A stretch of 6,910 bases of DNA from an uncultured Collinsella sp. Lineage in GTDB: Bacteria; Actinomycetota; Coriobacteriia; Coriobacteriales; Coriobacteriaceae. The stretch covers positions 1 to 6,910 of the forward strand of contig CABQXG010000067.1 of the NCBI GenBank assembly GCA_902468045.1. Reading direction: 5' to 3'. The notes under the pieces are model-generated. The model saw only the letters and a program-made list of their open reading frames with translations, did no database searches and was not told where the DNA came from. This document shows, piece by piece, positions 1 to 5,721 of the stretch. Made by a program: the position numbers and the translations under genes. Numbering within the stretch: position 1 is the stretch's first letter; each line of letters starts with the position of its first letter.

Positions 1-1010
1 GCACGCGCTTGGAAAATCTCTTTGACTTGGCGCCCGCCGCCTTAGTCTGCGATTTACACCCCAGTTATCTATCGAGCCAGTGGGCGCGCGATCAGGCGCG
101 AAAATGCAATCTGCCGCTCGTCGAGGTGCAGCACCATCATGCGCATATCGCGAGTGTAATGGCCGAGGCTATCGCCGCGGGCCAGCTTACAACCGACGCG
201 CGCGTCCTTGGCATCGCCTTTGACGGCACCGGCGCCGGCACCGATGGGACCATTTGGGGCGGCGAGTTTCTTGTTGCCAGCCTTGGCGGCTTTGAGCGCG
301 CCGCGCATTTGCGCACTTGGGCACTCCCCGGCGGGGCGGCCTCCGTGCGTGACGCCCGCCGCAACGCCTTTGCCCTGATCAGCGAGCTCGGCCTGCTTGA
401 ACACCCGGGGGCCGATCGGCTCTTGGGCGGCCTAGACGAGCAAACACGTAGCGTGACGGCAACGATGATCGAACGTGGCATCAACAGCCCGCGCACCAGC
501 AGTATGGGTCGCTTGTTTGATGTCGCAGCCGCGATCCTGGGCATTTGCGGCCAAGCGACCTACGAGGGTGAACCCGCCATCGAGCTTGAGGCCGCCGCCT
601 GGCGCGCGCTCGGCGGTAAGACCGTTCGTCTCGACGGCAATCATGCAGGCGTATTCACGTCTGCCGACGACTCCCCCATCTTGGACCCCCAACCGCTCAT
701 CGAAGCTCTTCTGAATGGAATCGAGGCAGGCGCGCCGGCCGACAGGCTCGCCCTCGGGTTTCACATCGCCATTACGCACGCTACGACCCGCATCGCAAGC
801 GAGATCTGCGCCCGTGAATGCCTCGACACCGTCGCGCTCTCGGGCGGCGTGTTCATGAACCGACTTTTGCTCCAGCTCCTCACCCGTGAGCTCAAAAGCG
901 TGGGTCTCACTGTCTTGGTTCCCCACTCCGTGCCCGTCAACGACGGCTGCATCGCCTACGGTCAGGCCGCCATCGCTCGCGCTCTCCTCGCGCAGACAGC
1001 ATCGCGATAG
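1..1010 (+). CDS. hypF: HypF carbamoyltransferase, C-terminal part (5' end outside window)
   Basis: HypF uses carbamoyl phosphate and ATP to carbamoylate the C-terminal cysteine of HypE, the first step in making the cyanide ligands of [NiFe]-hydrogenase. The reading frame (codons from base 3) is open to the left edge, so the gene begins upstream. About 335 residues are visible of a protein that is usually 750-800 long. They cover the Kae1/TsaD-like carbamoyl-transfer domain; the acylphosphatase, zinc-finger and YrdC-like parts would lie upstream. Visible family marks are DLHPSYLS near the start, the metal-binding VQHHHAHIAS about 40 residues in, FDGTGAGTDGTIWGGEF, ALSGGVFMNR near residue 280, and VPVNDGCIAYGQA near the end, which supplies the conserved Asp. 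The stop is at 1008-1010. The gene lies 129 bases ahead of hypC on the same strand, as in a hyp operon. The identification is firm; only the missing 5' part is unknown. Confidence 0.95.
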   Translation, partial: TRLENLFDLAPAALVCDLHPSYLSSQWARDQARKCNLPLVEVQHHHAHIASVMAEAIAAGQLTTDARVLGIAFDGTGAGTDGTIWGGEFLVASLGGFERAAHLRTWALPGGAASVRDARRNAFALISELGLLEHPGADRLLGGLDEQTRSVTATMIERGINSPRTSSMGRLFDVAAAILGICGQATYEGEPAIELEAAAWRALGGKTVRLDGNHAGVFTSADDSPILDPQPLIEALLNGIEAGAPADRLALGFHIAITHATTRIASEICARECLDTVALSGGVFMNRLLLQLLTRELKSVGLTVLVPHSVPVNDGCIAYGQAAIARALLAQTASR

Positions 1011-1055
1011 GCGTTTTTCCAGCCTGCGCGCCACCGTCTCACAGGTGTAACGCGT

Positions 1056-1094
1056 TTGCTCGTGACTCCCGCGAGCGCTACCATCAACTGATGG
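1056..1094 (+). promoter_or_regulatory. Weak promoter-like boxes with an overlapping dyad, upstream of hypC
   Basis: A TTGCTC box (1056-1061) is followed after 17 bases by TACCAT (1079-1084), a poor sigma-70-type match. A 6-2-6 inverted repeat, CCATCA-AC-TGATGG (1081-1094), overlaps the second box. This could be an internal promoter with an operator, or only a small hairpin in a hypF-hypC read-through transcript. The hypF-hypC gap shows no U-tract terminator, so co-transcription remains possible. Low confidence because both boxes are weak. Confidence 0.25.
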
Positions 1095-1139
1095 GTAATT
1101 AGGCGCCTATCCAGCGCAAAACGTATAAAGGGGAACATT

Positions 1140-1400
1140 ATGTGCCTTGCCGTTCCCGGTAAAGTGGTCAAACGCGACGACGACCTTAAGGCGACCGTCG
1201 ACATGATGGGCATCGAGCGCCCCGTTTCGCTGCGCCTCGTGCCGACGGCACAGGTAGGCGACTATATTCTCGTGCACGCCGGCTTTGGCATTCAGATTGT
1301 CGATGAGCAGGAGGCCCAAGAGACCCTCGAGCTCGTCAATACTATGACCGAACTGGCCAAAGAGGACCAACTCGCCACCAACCCGGTCGAGGCATACTAG
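1140..1400 (+). CDS. hypC: HypC hydrogenase maturation chaperone
   Basis: HypC is a small cytoplasmic OB-fold-like chaperone. It binds HypD during assembly of the Fe(CN)2CO group and then delivers it to the hydrogenase large-subunit precursor. The protein has 86 residues, a normal length. It begins MCLAVPGKV: Cys2, exposed after removal of Met1, is the essential iron or large-subunit ligand of the family. The ATG is supported by AAGGGG at 1128-1133, six bases upstream. The C-terminal 25 or so residues, rich in Glu, Leu and Thr, are predicted helical as in other HypC proteins. Its TAG stop (1398-1400) shares its last base with the GTG start of hypD, so the two partners are translationally coupled. 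The paralogue HybG is an alternative name in organisms with two copies, but none is visible here. Confidence 0.97.
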   Translation: MCLAVPGKVVKRDDDLKATVDMMGIERPVSLRLVPTAQVGDYILVHAGFGIQIVDEQEAQETLELVNTMTELAKEDQLATNPVEAY

Positions 1401-2515
1401 TGGCGGCGACGCAGCCGGCTCGCTCCGGTATCGACTTTTCGGTATTTCGCGATTCCAAGCTGGCCCGCGAGCTCATCGAACGCATCCGTGAACTCGTCGG
1501 CGACCGCACCATCAACCTTATGGAAGTCTGCGGTACGCATACCGCGAGCATTGGCCGCTATGGCTTTCGCTCCATTATGCCGACGGGACTCAAACTGCTG
1601 AGCGGCCCGGGGTGCCCCGTTTGCGTCACCGCCAACCGTGACATCGATCACGCAATCGCGCTTTCCAACATGGACGGCGTCATCATCACCACCTTTGGCG
1701 ACATGATGCGCGTGCCCGGATCGTCCACCTCGCTTGCCGCGCAAAAGGCGGCGGGGCGCGACATCCGCATCGTTTACTCTCCGCTCGACGCACTCGACAT
1801 TGCCGAGCAAAATCCCGAACGCCCGGTTATCTTTATGGGCGTCGGCTTTGAGACCACAACGCCCACCATTGCCGCCGCCATCCTGGAGGCAGACGCACGC
1901 GGGCTCCAGAACTTCTCGGTCTACTGTGCTCACAAGACCACGCCGCCAGCTCTGCGCGCGATCTCCAACGACCCCGAGACGACCATCGACGGCTTTATCC
2001 TGCCTGGTCACGTCGCTACCATCACAGGCCTGGCACCCTTTGGGTTTTTGGTCGATGAGTTCGAGACCCCGGGCGTGGTCACCGGGTTTGAGCCGGTCGA
2101 TATCTTGCAGGGCATCTGCATGCTGGTCCAGATGGTTGTCGAAGGCAGGCCGGCGATCGACAACGCCTACCGCCGCGGCGTCAATGCAGACGGCAATCCC
2201 GTAGCACGCCAGCTGGTCGAGCAGGTATTTGAGCCGTGCGACGCCACGTGGCGCGGGCTGGGACCGATTGCCAATTCGGGTCTTTCCATCCGACCCGAAT
2301 TCGCGCGCTTTGATGCCGGCGCCCGCTTTGACGTGCCCATTGAACCGACGGTTGAGCCACGCGGATGCCGCTGCGGCGACGTGCTGCGCGGTGCCATCAC
2401 GCCAAGCGACTGCCCGCTGTTCGGCCACGCATGTACGCCCGAACACCCCGTCGGCCCCTGCATGGTGAGCTCAGAAGGTAGCTGCGCGGCGTACTACAGC
2501 TACCGCGACTATTAG
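1400..2515 (+). CDS. hypD: HypD hydrogenase maturation iron-sulfur scaffold
   Basis: HypD carries a [4Fe-4S] cluster and, with HypC, holds the iron on which the two CN groups and the CO are placed. The 371-residue length is typical. Visible marks are VCGTHT (Cys44) and GPGCPVC (Cys72 and Cys75), which are the conserved iron-site and thiol-redox cysteines. FMGVGFETTTP and LPGHVATITG lie in the central domains. A C-terminal cysteine set follows (Cys323, 325, 338, 345, 354, 362) and includes the four cluster ligands of the family. The start is GTG at 1400, overlapping the hypC stop. No strong ribosome binding site is seen before it, which fits coupling to hypC. An internal ATG at Met41 would remove nothing catalytic but would cut a conserved helical region, so the GTG is preferred. 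All key residues are present and the gene looks intact. Confidence 0.98.
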   Translation: MAATQPARSGIDFSVFRDSKLARELIERIRELVGDRTINLMEVCGTHTASIGRYGFRSIMPTGLKLLSGPGCPVCVTANRDIDHAIALSNMDGVIITTFGDMMRVPGSSTSLAAQKAAGRDIRIVYSPLDALDIAEQNPERPVIFMGVGFETTTPTIAAAILEADARGLQNFSVYCAHKTTPPALRAISNDPETTIDGFILPGHVATITGLAPFGFLVDEFETPGVVTGFEPVDILQGICMLVQMVVEGRPAIDNAYRRGVNADGNPVARQLVEQVFEPCDATWRGLGPIANSGLSIRPEFARFDAGARFDVPIEPTVEPRGCRCGDVLRGAITPSDCPLFGHACTPEHPVGPCMVSSEGSCAAYYSYRDY

Positions 2516-2517
2516 GT

Positions 2518-2541
2518 TCCGCCGTTCTAACGAATGGCGGA
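2518..2541 (+). other. Hairpin just after hypD, without a U-tract
   Basis: TCCGCCGTT (2518-2526) pairs with AATGGCGGA (2533-2541) around a six-base loop. This gives nine pairs including one G-U. It begins two bases after the hypD stop codon. No run of T follows, so it is not a standard intrinsic terminator. It may protect the 3' end of a hypCD transcript or mark a processing site. A TATAAT hexamer at 2566-2571 follows, but no good -35 box sits at the right distance. Confidence 0.5.
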
Positions 2542-2596
2542 CCGGTCGACGCTGCGCCTCACCCATATAATTCCACCCACGATTGGAGTTTTCGAT

Positions 2597-3631
2597 ATGT
2601 CCCGTACTGCCACCGATAGCACTGTCCTGCTGGGCCACGGCTCCGGCGGCCAGATGATGAAGCGCATTATCGATGAGGTCTTTCTGGATGCCTTTGGGTC
2701 GCCCGAGCTGCTTGCGGGCAACGATGCCGGTGTCGCCGCGCTGCCCGCAAGCGGGCGAATCGCCATGTCGACCGACAGCTTTGTGGTAACGCCGCAGTTC
2801 TTCCCCGGCGGCAATATCGGCCGCCTCGCCGTATGCGGAACCGTCAACGACGTCGCGACCTCGGGCGCTAACGTGCGCTACCTCTCATGCGGCTTTATCC
2901 TCGAAGAGGGCTATCCCATGGACAAGCTGCGCCAAATTGTGCAGACCATGGCCGAAACGGCGCACGAGGCGGGCGTGTCCATAATCACCGGCGACACTAA
3001 GGTGGTCGAGCGCGGCGGTGCCGACGGCGTCTACATCAATACCGCCGGCGTGGGCGAGGTTCCCGCAGGCGTGACGCTCAGCGGTGCCAACTGCCGGCCC
3101 GGCGACGCCATCCTGGTGTCGGGTACGCTAGGCGACCACGGCATCGCCATCATGAGCCAACGCGAGGGCTTGGCGTTTTCGAGCGACATCGAAAGCGACG
3201 CTGCGCCGCTCAATCATCTGATTGCCGACGTGCTCGCCGCCGCCCCCGACACCCGCTGCTTCCGCGACCCCACACGCGGCGGCCTAGCATCCACGCTCAA
3301 CGAGTTTGCCCAGGCCAGCGGCGTTGCTATGGAGATCGACGAGGATGCCGTGCCCGTGCGCCCCGATGTGCAGGCGGCATGTGAGATGCTCGGCTACGAT
3401 GTGCTGCAGGTAGCAAACGAGGGCAAGATGGTCGCCGTGGTGCCTGCTGAGCAGGCCGATGCCGCGCTGGCGGCCATGCGTGCCGCGCGCTACGGCGAAA
3501 ACGCCGCGATTATCGGCCGCGTGCTGCCGTTTGGACCGGACGCTCGGCCCGTCGTGCGCGTACGCACCGGCTGGGGCTCGACCCGCATCCTCGACATGCT
3601 CGTGGGAGAGCAGCTGCCCAGGATTTGCTAG
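2597..3631 (+). CDS. hypE: HypE hydrogenase maturation dehydratase (thiocyanate-forming)
   Basis: HypE takes the carbamoyl group that HypF places on its C-terminal cysteine, dehydrates it with ATP to a protein thiocyanate, and passes the cyanide to the HypC-HypD complex. The protein has 344 residues, near the family norm of 330-350. It has the PurM/AIR-synthase fold: the N-terminal glycine motif LLGHGSGGQMM, AGNDAGVAAL, STDSFVVTP, GTVNDVATSGA, SIITGDTKVVERG and RDPTRGGLASTLNE. It ends in PRIC-stop, the diagnostic acceptor tail with the terminal Cys. The start is set at ATG 2597-2599 because TTGGAG (2583-2588) lies eight bases upstream and the HGSGG motif then falls at the usual distance. An in-frame ATG at 2534 would add 21 residues, lies inside a hairpin and lacks a binding site. 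The gene is 81 bases after hypD, so it is probably in the same operon, possibly with its own weak promoter. Confidence 0.97.
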   Translation: MSRTATDSTVLLGHGSGGQMMKRIIDEVFLDAFGSPELLAGNDAGVAALPASGRIAMSTDSFVVTPQFFPGGNIGRLAVCGTVNDVATSGANVRYLSCGFILEEGYPMDKLRQIVQTMAETAHEAGVSIITGDTKVVERGGADGVYINTAGVGEVPAGVTLSGANCRPGDAILVSGTLGDHGIAIMSQREGLAFSSDIESDAAPLNHLIADVLAAAPDTRCFRDPTRGGLASTLNEFAQASGVAMEIDEDAVPVRPDVQAACEMLGYDVLQVANEGKMVAVVPAEQADAALAAMRAARYGENAAIIGRVLPFGPDARPVVRVRTGWGSTRILDMLVGEQLPRIC

Positions 3632-3757
3632 CGGCAACGGCTCGCGGCTGGCGCAGCGCGGTTCAAGGCCGGCAAAGATATTCAGATTCCAAACGCGCCC
3701 GATACGCAAGCCCAGTATCATGGAGTGCGTTTTATTACTCAAACGGCAGGAGCACCC

Positions 3758-4426
3758 ATGGCGGCAGCGTTTTCCCATGTGATTTTTGACCTCGACGGCA
3801 CTCTCCTCAACACGCTCGAGGACCTGGCAGCCGCCGGTAACCATACCTGCGAGATGCACGGCTGGCCCACGTTTGCCGTTGACGAGTACCGCTACAAGGT
3901 AGGAAACGGCATGCTCAAGCTGGTTGAGCGCTTTATGCCTGCCGAGTATGCGGGCGACGGCCGTATGTTTGAGCAGACGCTTGCCGAGTTTAGGGCTTAC
4001 TACGGCGAGCACAAGGAGGACCACACCGCCCCCTATGCCGGCACAACCGAGATGCTCGACCGCCTGCGCGCCGCGGGTGTGCAGCTTGCCGTGCTCACCA
4101 ACAAGGACCACGTCTCGGCTGCTCCGCTTATCGAGAAGTACTTTGGTCCCGACCGCTTTGCGCTGGTCCAGGGCCGTATCGATGCGTTTCCGCCCAAGCC
4201 CGAAGCGCCCGTCACGCTGCATGTGATGGAAGCGCTGGACGCCGACCCGACAACCACGCTCTATGTGGGCGATTCCAATGTCGATATCCTGACCGGTCAC
4301 AACGCCGGCCTCAAGAGCGCGGGCGTCAGCTGGGGCTTCCGCGGCCGCGCAGAGCTCGAAGCAGCCGGCGCCGACTACGTGGTGGACACCCAAGCAGAGC
4401 TCGCGGCGCTGATTCTGGGCGAGTAA
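3758..4426 (+). CDS. HAD-family hydrolase, phosphoglycolate phosphatase type
   Basis: A cytoplasmic haloacid-dehalogenase-fold phosphatase of 222 residues. It carries the four HAD motifs: FDLDGTLLNT (nucleophile Asp11 and acid Asp13), VLTNKD (motif II Thr), a PPKPEAP stretch with the motif III Lys, and YVGDSNVDILTG (acidic motif IV for Mg2+). A helical cap domain lies between motifs I and II, as in Gph/PGP subfamily IA. Phosphoglycolate is a plausible substrate, but members of this group also hydrolyse other small sugar and nucleoside phosphates, so no symbol is given. The ATG at 3758 is preferred because AGGAG (3748-3752) sits five bases ahead. A GTG at 3725 would add 11 residues without a good site. 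It follows hypE by 126 bases on the same strand. A direct role in hydrogenase maturation is not indicated. Confidence 0.93.
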   Translation: MAAAFSHVIFDLDGTLLNTLEDLAAAGNHTCEMHGWPTFAVDEYRYKVGNGMLKLVERFMPAEYAGDGRMFEQTLAEFRAYYGEHKEDHTAPYAGTTEMLDRLRAAGVQLAVLTNKDHVSAAPLIEKYFGPDRFALVQGRIDAFPPKPEAPVTLHVMEALDADPTTTLYVGDSNVDILTGHNAGLKSAGVSWGFRGRAELEAAGADYVVDTQAELAALILGE

Positions 4427-4467
4427 CGAGCAGCACCGCTTAACGTAGCTGCAACAATTCTTCCGCG

Positions 4468-4515
4468 CGGAAAGCGCGTCCCGTTTTGGAGCTCCGGAAT
4501 GGGATGCGCTTTCCG
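4468..4515. repeat. 24-bp near-perfect palindrome (element 1 of 3)
   Basis: The left arm (4468-4491) begins CGGAAAGCGCGTCCC and the right arm (4492-4515) ends GGGATGCGCTTTCCG. They meet at the palindrome GGAGCTCC with no spacer. Of 24 positions, 20 are Watson-Crick. The other four (4478/4505, 4483/4500, 4486/4497, 4487/4496) are all G-T, so + strand RNA can pair along the whole length while - strand RNA would have four A-C mismatches. It lies 41 bases after the phosphatase stop. It is followed by CGTTTGAGG, not a real U-tract, so it looks like a REP-type extragenic palindrome or mRNA 3'-end stabiliser more than a classic terminator. Confidence 0.85.
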
Positions 4516-4530
4516 TTTGAGGCGCGTCGG

Positions 4531-4576
4531 GGAAACTGCATCCCGTTTTGGAGCAATAATCCGGGTCGCACTTTCC
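4531..4576. repeat. Degenerate palindrome (element 2 of 3)
   Basis: This has the same layout as the element before it. The left half is GGAAACTGCATCCCGTTTT followed by GGAGC, and the right half ends CGGGTCGCACTTTCC. The left half shares the 14-base block TCCCGTTTTGGAGC (4541-4554) with element 1 (4479-4492). Pairing between the arms is interrupted (GGAAA/TTTCC and CCCG/CGGG pair, with mismatches between), so this copy looks older or less constrained. Confidence 0.7.
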
Positions 4577-4592
4577 GCAACCCACCCCATCC

Positions 4593-4638
4593 GGAAACCT
4601 CGACCCGGAATTCAGCCAAAAACCGGTCCACATTTTCC
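4593..4638. repeat. Degenerate palindrome (element 3 of 3)
   Basis: The left half is GGAAACCTCGACCCGGAAT and the right half is ACCGGTCCACATTTTCC, read towards each other. The left half resembles the inverted right half of element 2 (GGAAAGTGCGACCCGGATT), which supports one repeat family. The outer GGAAA/TTTCC pairs and the inner CCGG blocks match; the rest is imperfect. The phase and half-site length agree with the two preceding elements. Confidence 0.6.
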
Positions 4639-4734
4639 CGAGCACTCGATGCAACGCTGGCGCAAGGAGTGTCCCAAACTGTCGGCAGAATAACGCTTAC
4701 TAATATCGCAGACACACTTGGCTTTAATTGTTAT

Positions 4735-4769
4735 AAAAGGAGGGTCGCCCCAACGATCCTCCCTTTATT
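4735..4769. terminator. Candidate bidirectional terminator between convergent genes
   Basis: GGAGGGTCG (4739-4747) and CGATCCTCC (4754-4762) form a nine-pair stem around CCCCAA. On the - strand it is followed by TTTTAT, 50 bases after the lipoprotein stop, which suits a terminator for that gene, though one pair becomes A-C. On the + strand the stem is fully paired with one G-U, followed by CTTTATT. It is therefore plausible in both directions, with - strand use the better placed. Confidence 0.55.
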
Positions 4770-4812
4770 GCATAACGAACTGTTTGTCGCATGGCAACCT
4801 ACATATAAGGCG

Positions 4813-5370
4813 CTACCCTTGCATCGCGCTCATCATCTCGGAGATATTAGAGTCGTCCCCCGACCATTCGTTGTCATCGTTAGCAGAATACTTAAAGGTA
4901 ACCTTGGTGTCCTTGGGCTTGGCGGACTTGGTCACATCGAGCATTACCTGTCCAGCCAGCTTGTACAACTCATCTTCGGAAGGCGACCCATCAAGAGCAG
5001 CAACCTTCTCTTGGTATTTGGTGGCAAAATCCCCTTGAATTTGAGCCATCGACTTACAGGTGATGGTCACTTCAGCAGTAGCGGTACCTTCATCTTCATC
5101 GACCACAATGTCGCCGATTTTATAGTCGAAACCCTCGAGATAGCTCTTGGCGTATTCCTCGGTATTGATGTCGACCCTTTTAAACTCTTTCCCTGCAACC
5201 TTATCCAAGCCATCCAGAAATGATTCGTCGTTATTTTTAATCTCATCAAGCTGATTGGTCAGATCTTCGTTAATAAGTTGCTCGACTGTGGGACCACCGC
5301 AACCGGAAAGAGAGATCAAGCATGCAACCACTACAGCCAACATGAGCGCAAGCAGCGGCTTCTTTTTCAT
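4813..5370 (-). CDS. Small secreted lipoprotein of unknown function
   Basis: The product has 185 residues. The N-terminus is a Sec type II signal: MKKK, a hydrophobic run (residues 5-20) and the lipobox LSGC with Cys24 as the lipidation site, so the mature protein is anchored outside the membrane. The mature part is acidic, with a helical stretch (about 27-60) and then beta-type segments around YKIGDIVVDEDEGTATAEVTITCKS (85-108) and TKVTFKY (about 160-166). It ends in an Asp/Ser-rich tail. This layout resembles NTF2-like lipoproteins of the DUF4878/DUF5105 kind, but I cannot confirm the family. The ATG at 5368-5370 is chosen because GGAGG (5377-5381) lies six bases upstream and the signal starts there. 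A longer in-frame reading to 5619 would translate through a tRNA fragment and is not credible. The gene is convergent with the phosphatase gene. Confidence 0.9.
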   Translation of the reverse strand: MKKKPLLALMLAVVVACLISLSGCGGPTVEQLINEDLTNQLDEIKNNDESFLDGLDKVAGKEFKRVDINTEEYAKSYLEGFDYKIGDIVVDEDEGTATAEVTITCKSMAQIQGDFATKYQEKVAALDGSPSEDELYKLAGQVMLDVTKSAKPKDTKVTFKYSANDDNEWSGDDSNISEMMSAMQG

Positions 5371-5394
5371 GACATTCCTCCAAACAAGCGGCGC

Positions 5395-5414
5395 TGCGTT
5401 CCCTGCGCAACGCA
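5395..5414 (-). other. Small hairpin in the leader of the lipoprotein gene
   Basis: TGCGTT (5395-5400) and AACGCA (5409-5414) form a six-pair stem with an eight-base loop. It lies just upstream of the ribosome binding site of the - strand lipoprotein gene. It is too short to assign a function and there is no adjacent U-tract. It may be chance in GC-rich sequence. Confidence 0.3.
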
Positions 5415-5482
5415 CGTTGTGACAGTAAGTCCATATTAACGGCTCGACCCAAACCCCTGAGTCGCAAAAAACGGGCTTCTGA

Positions 5483-5524
5483 TCGGGATGACTGGATTCG
5501 AACCAGCGTCCCCTTAACCCCCAG
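5483..5524 (-). pseudogene. 3' fragment of tRNA-Pro(GGG), candidate integration site
   Basis: Read on the - strand this is an exact 3' tRNA half. It has anticodon loop CTGGGGG (5524-5518, anticodon GGG), 3' anticodon stem TTAAG, a five-base variable loop GGGAC, T-stem GCTGG, T-loop TTCGAAT, T-stem CCAGT, acceptor strand CATCCCG (5490-5484) and discriminator A. No CCA is encoded. Upstream of the anticodon loop the sequence is CAAGC where a partner of TTAAG is needed, and no D-arm or CGGGATG acceptor strand occurs within 150 bases. It cannot therefore make a tRNA. Such truncated 3' halves are the usual footprint left when an integrase inserts DNA at a tRNA gene. Confidence 0.85.
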
Positions 5525-5721
5525 GCTTGGGACAGGTTCAAAATAGCGATGATATTCCAATTGACTAGGATAATGTAAAAGCGCTCAAATGCTGCGATAT
5601 TCGATACGCGATTGTTCACGTCGGTCCTGAAACATACGAGATTCTTTCCGTTGTGATGGAGTTGCGGGGAGAACGGTAACTGGATGCTGCAAACTAAGAA
5701 ACGCTGTTGATTTTCATCTGC
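5525..5721. other. Gene-poor stretch between tRNA fragment and Tat lipoprotein
   Basis: I see no gene, no clear promoter and no intrinsic terminator in this stretch. It is lower in GC than the hyp region. A short - strand open stretch from a GTG at 5617-5619 has no ribosome binding site and runs into the tRNA fragment. With the neighbouring leader (5371-5482) the gap between the two lipoprotein genes is 351 bases. Confidence 0.6.

Noticed and set aside
1397..2446. 349-codon open frame on the - strand
   Set aside because: Mirror of hypD, which carries all its conserved cysteine motifs on the + strand.
4468..4520. Palindrome 1 as a standard intrinsic terminator of the phosphatase gene
   Set aside because: The stem is strong, but it is followed by CGTTTGAGG, not a U-rich run.
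4468..4638. CRISPR array
   Set aside because: The repeats are inverted, degenerate and differ in half-site sequence. There are no regular unique spacers and no cas genes.
3284..4654. Long open frame on the - strand (456 codons) across hypE, the phosphatase and the palindromes
   Set aside because: It is antisense to two well-supported genes, has no family-like features, is a by-product of high GC, and runs through the repeat array.
4486..5223. Open frame of 245 codons on the + strand
   Set aside because: It starts inside a palindrome and is antisense to the lipoprotein gene, with no ribosome binding site or recognisable motif.
5371..5619. N-terminal extension of the small lipoprotein to a GTG at 5617-5619
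   Set aside because: It would translate the tRNA fragment and place the signal peptide in the middle of the protein. The ATG at 5370 has a good binding site.
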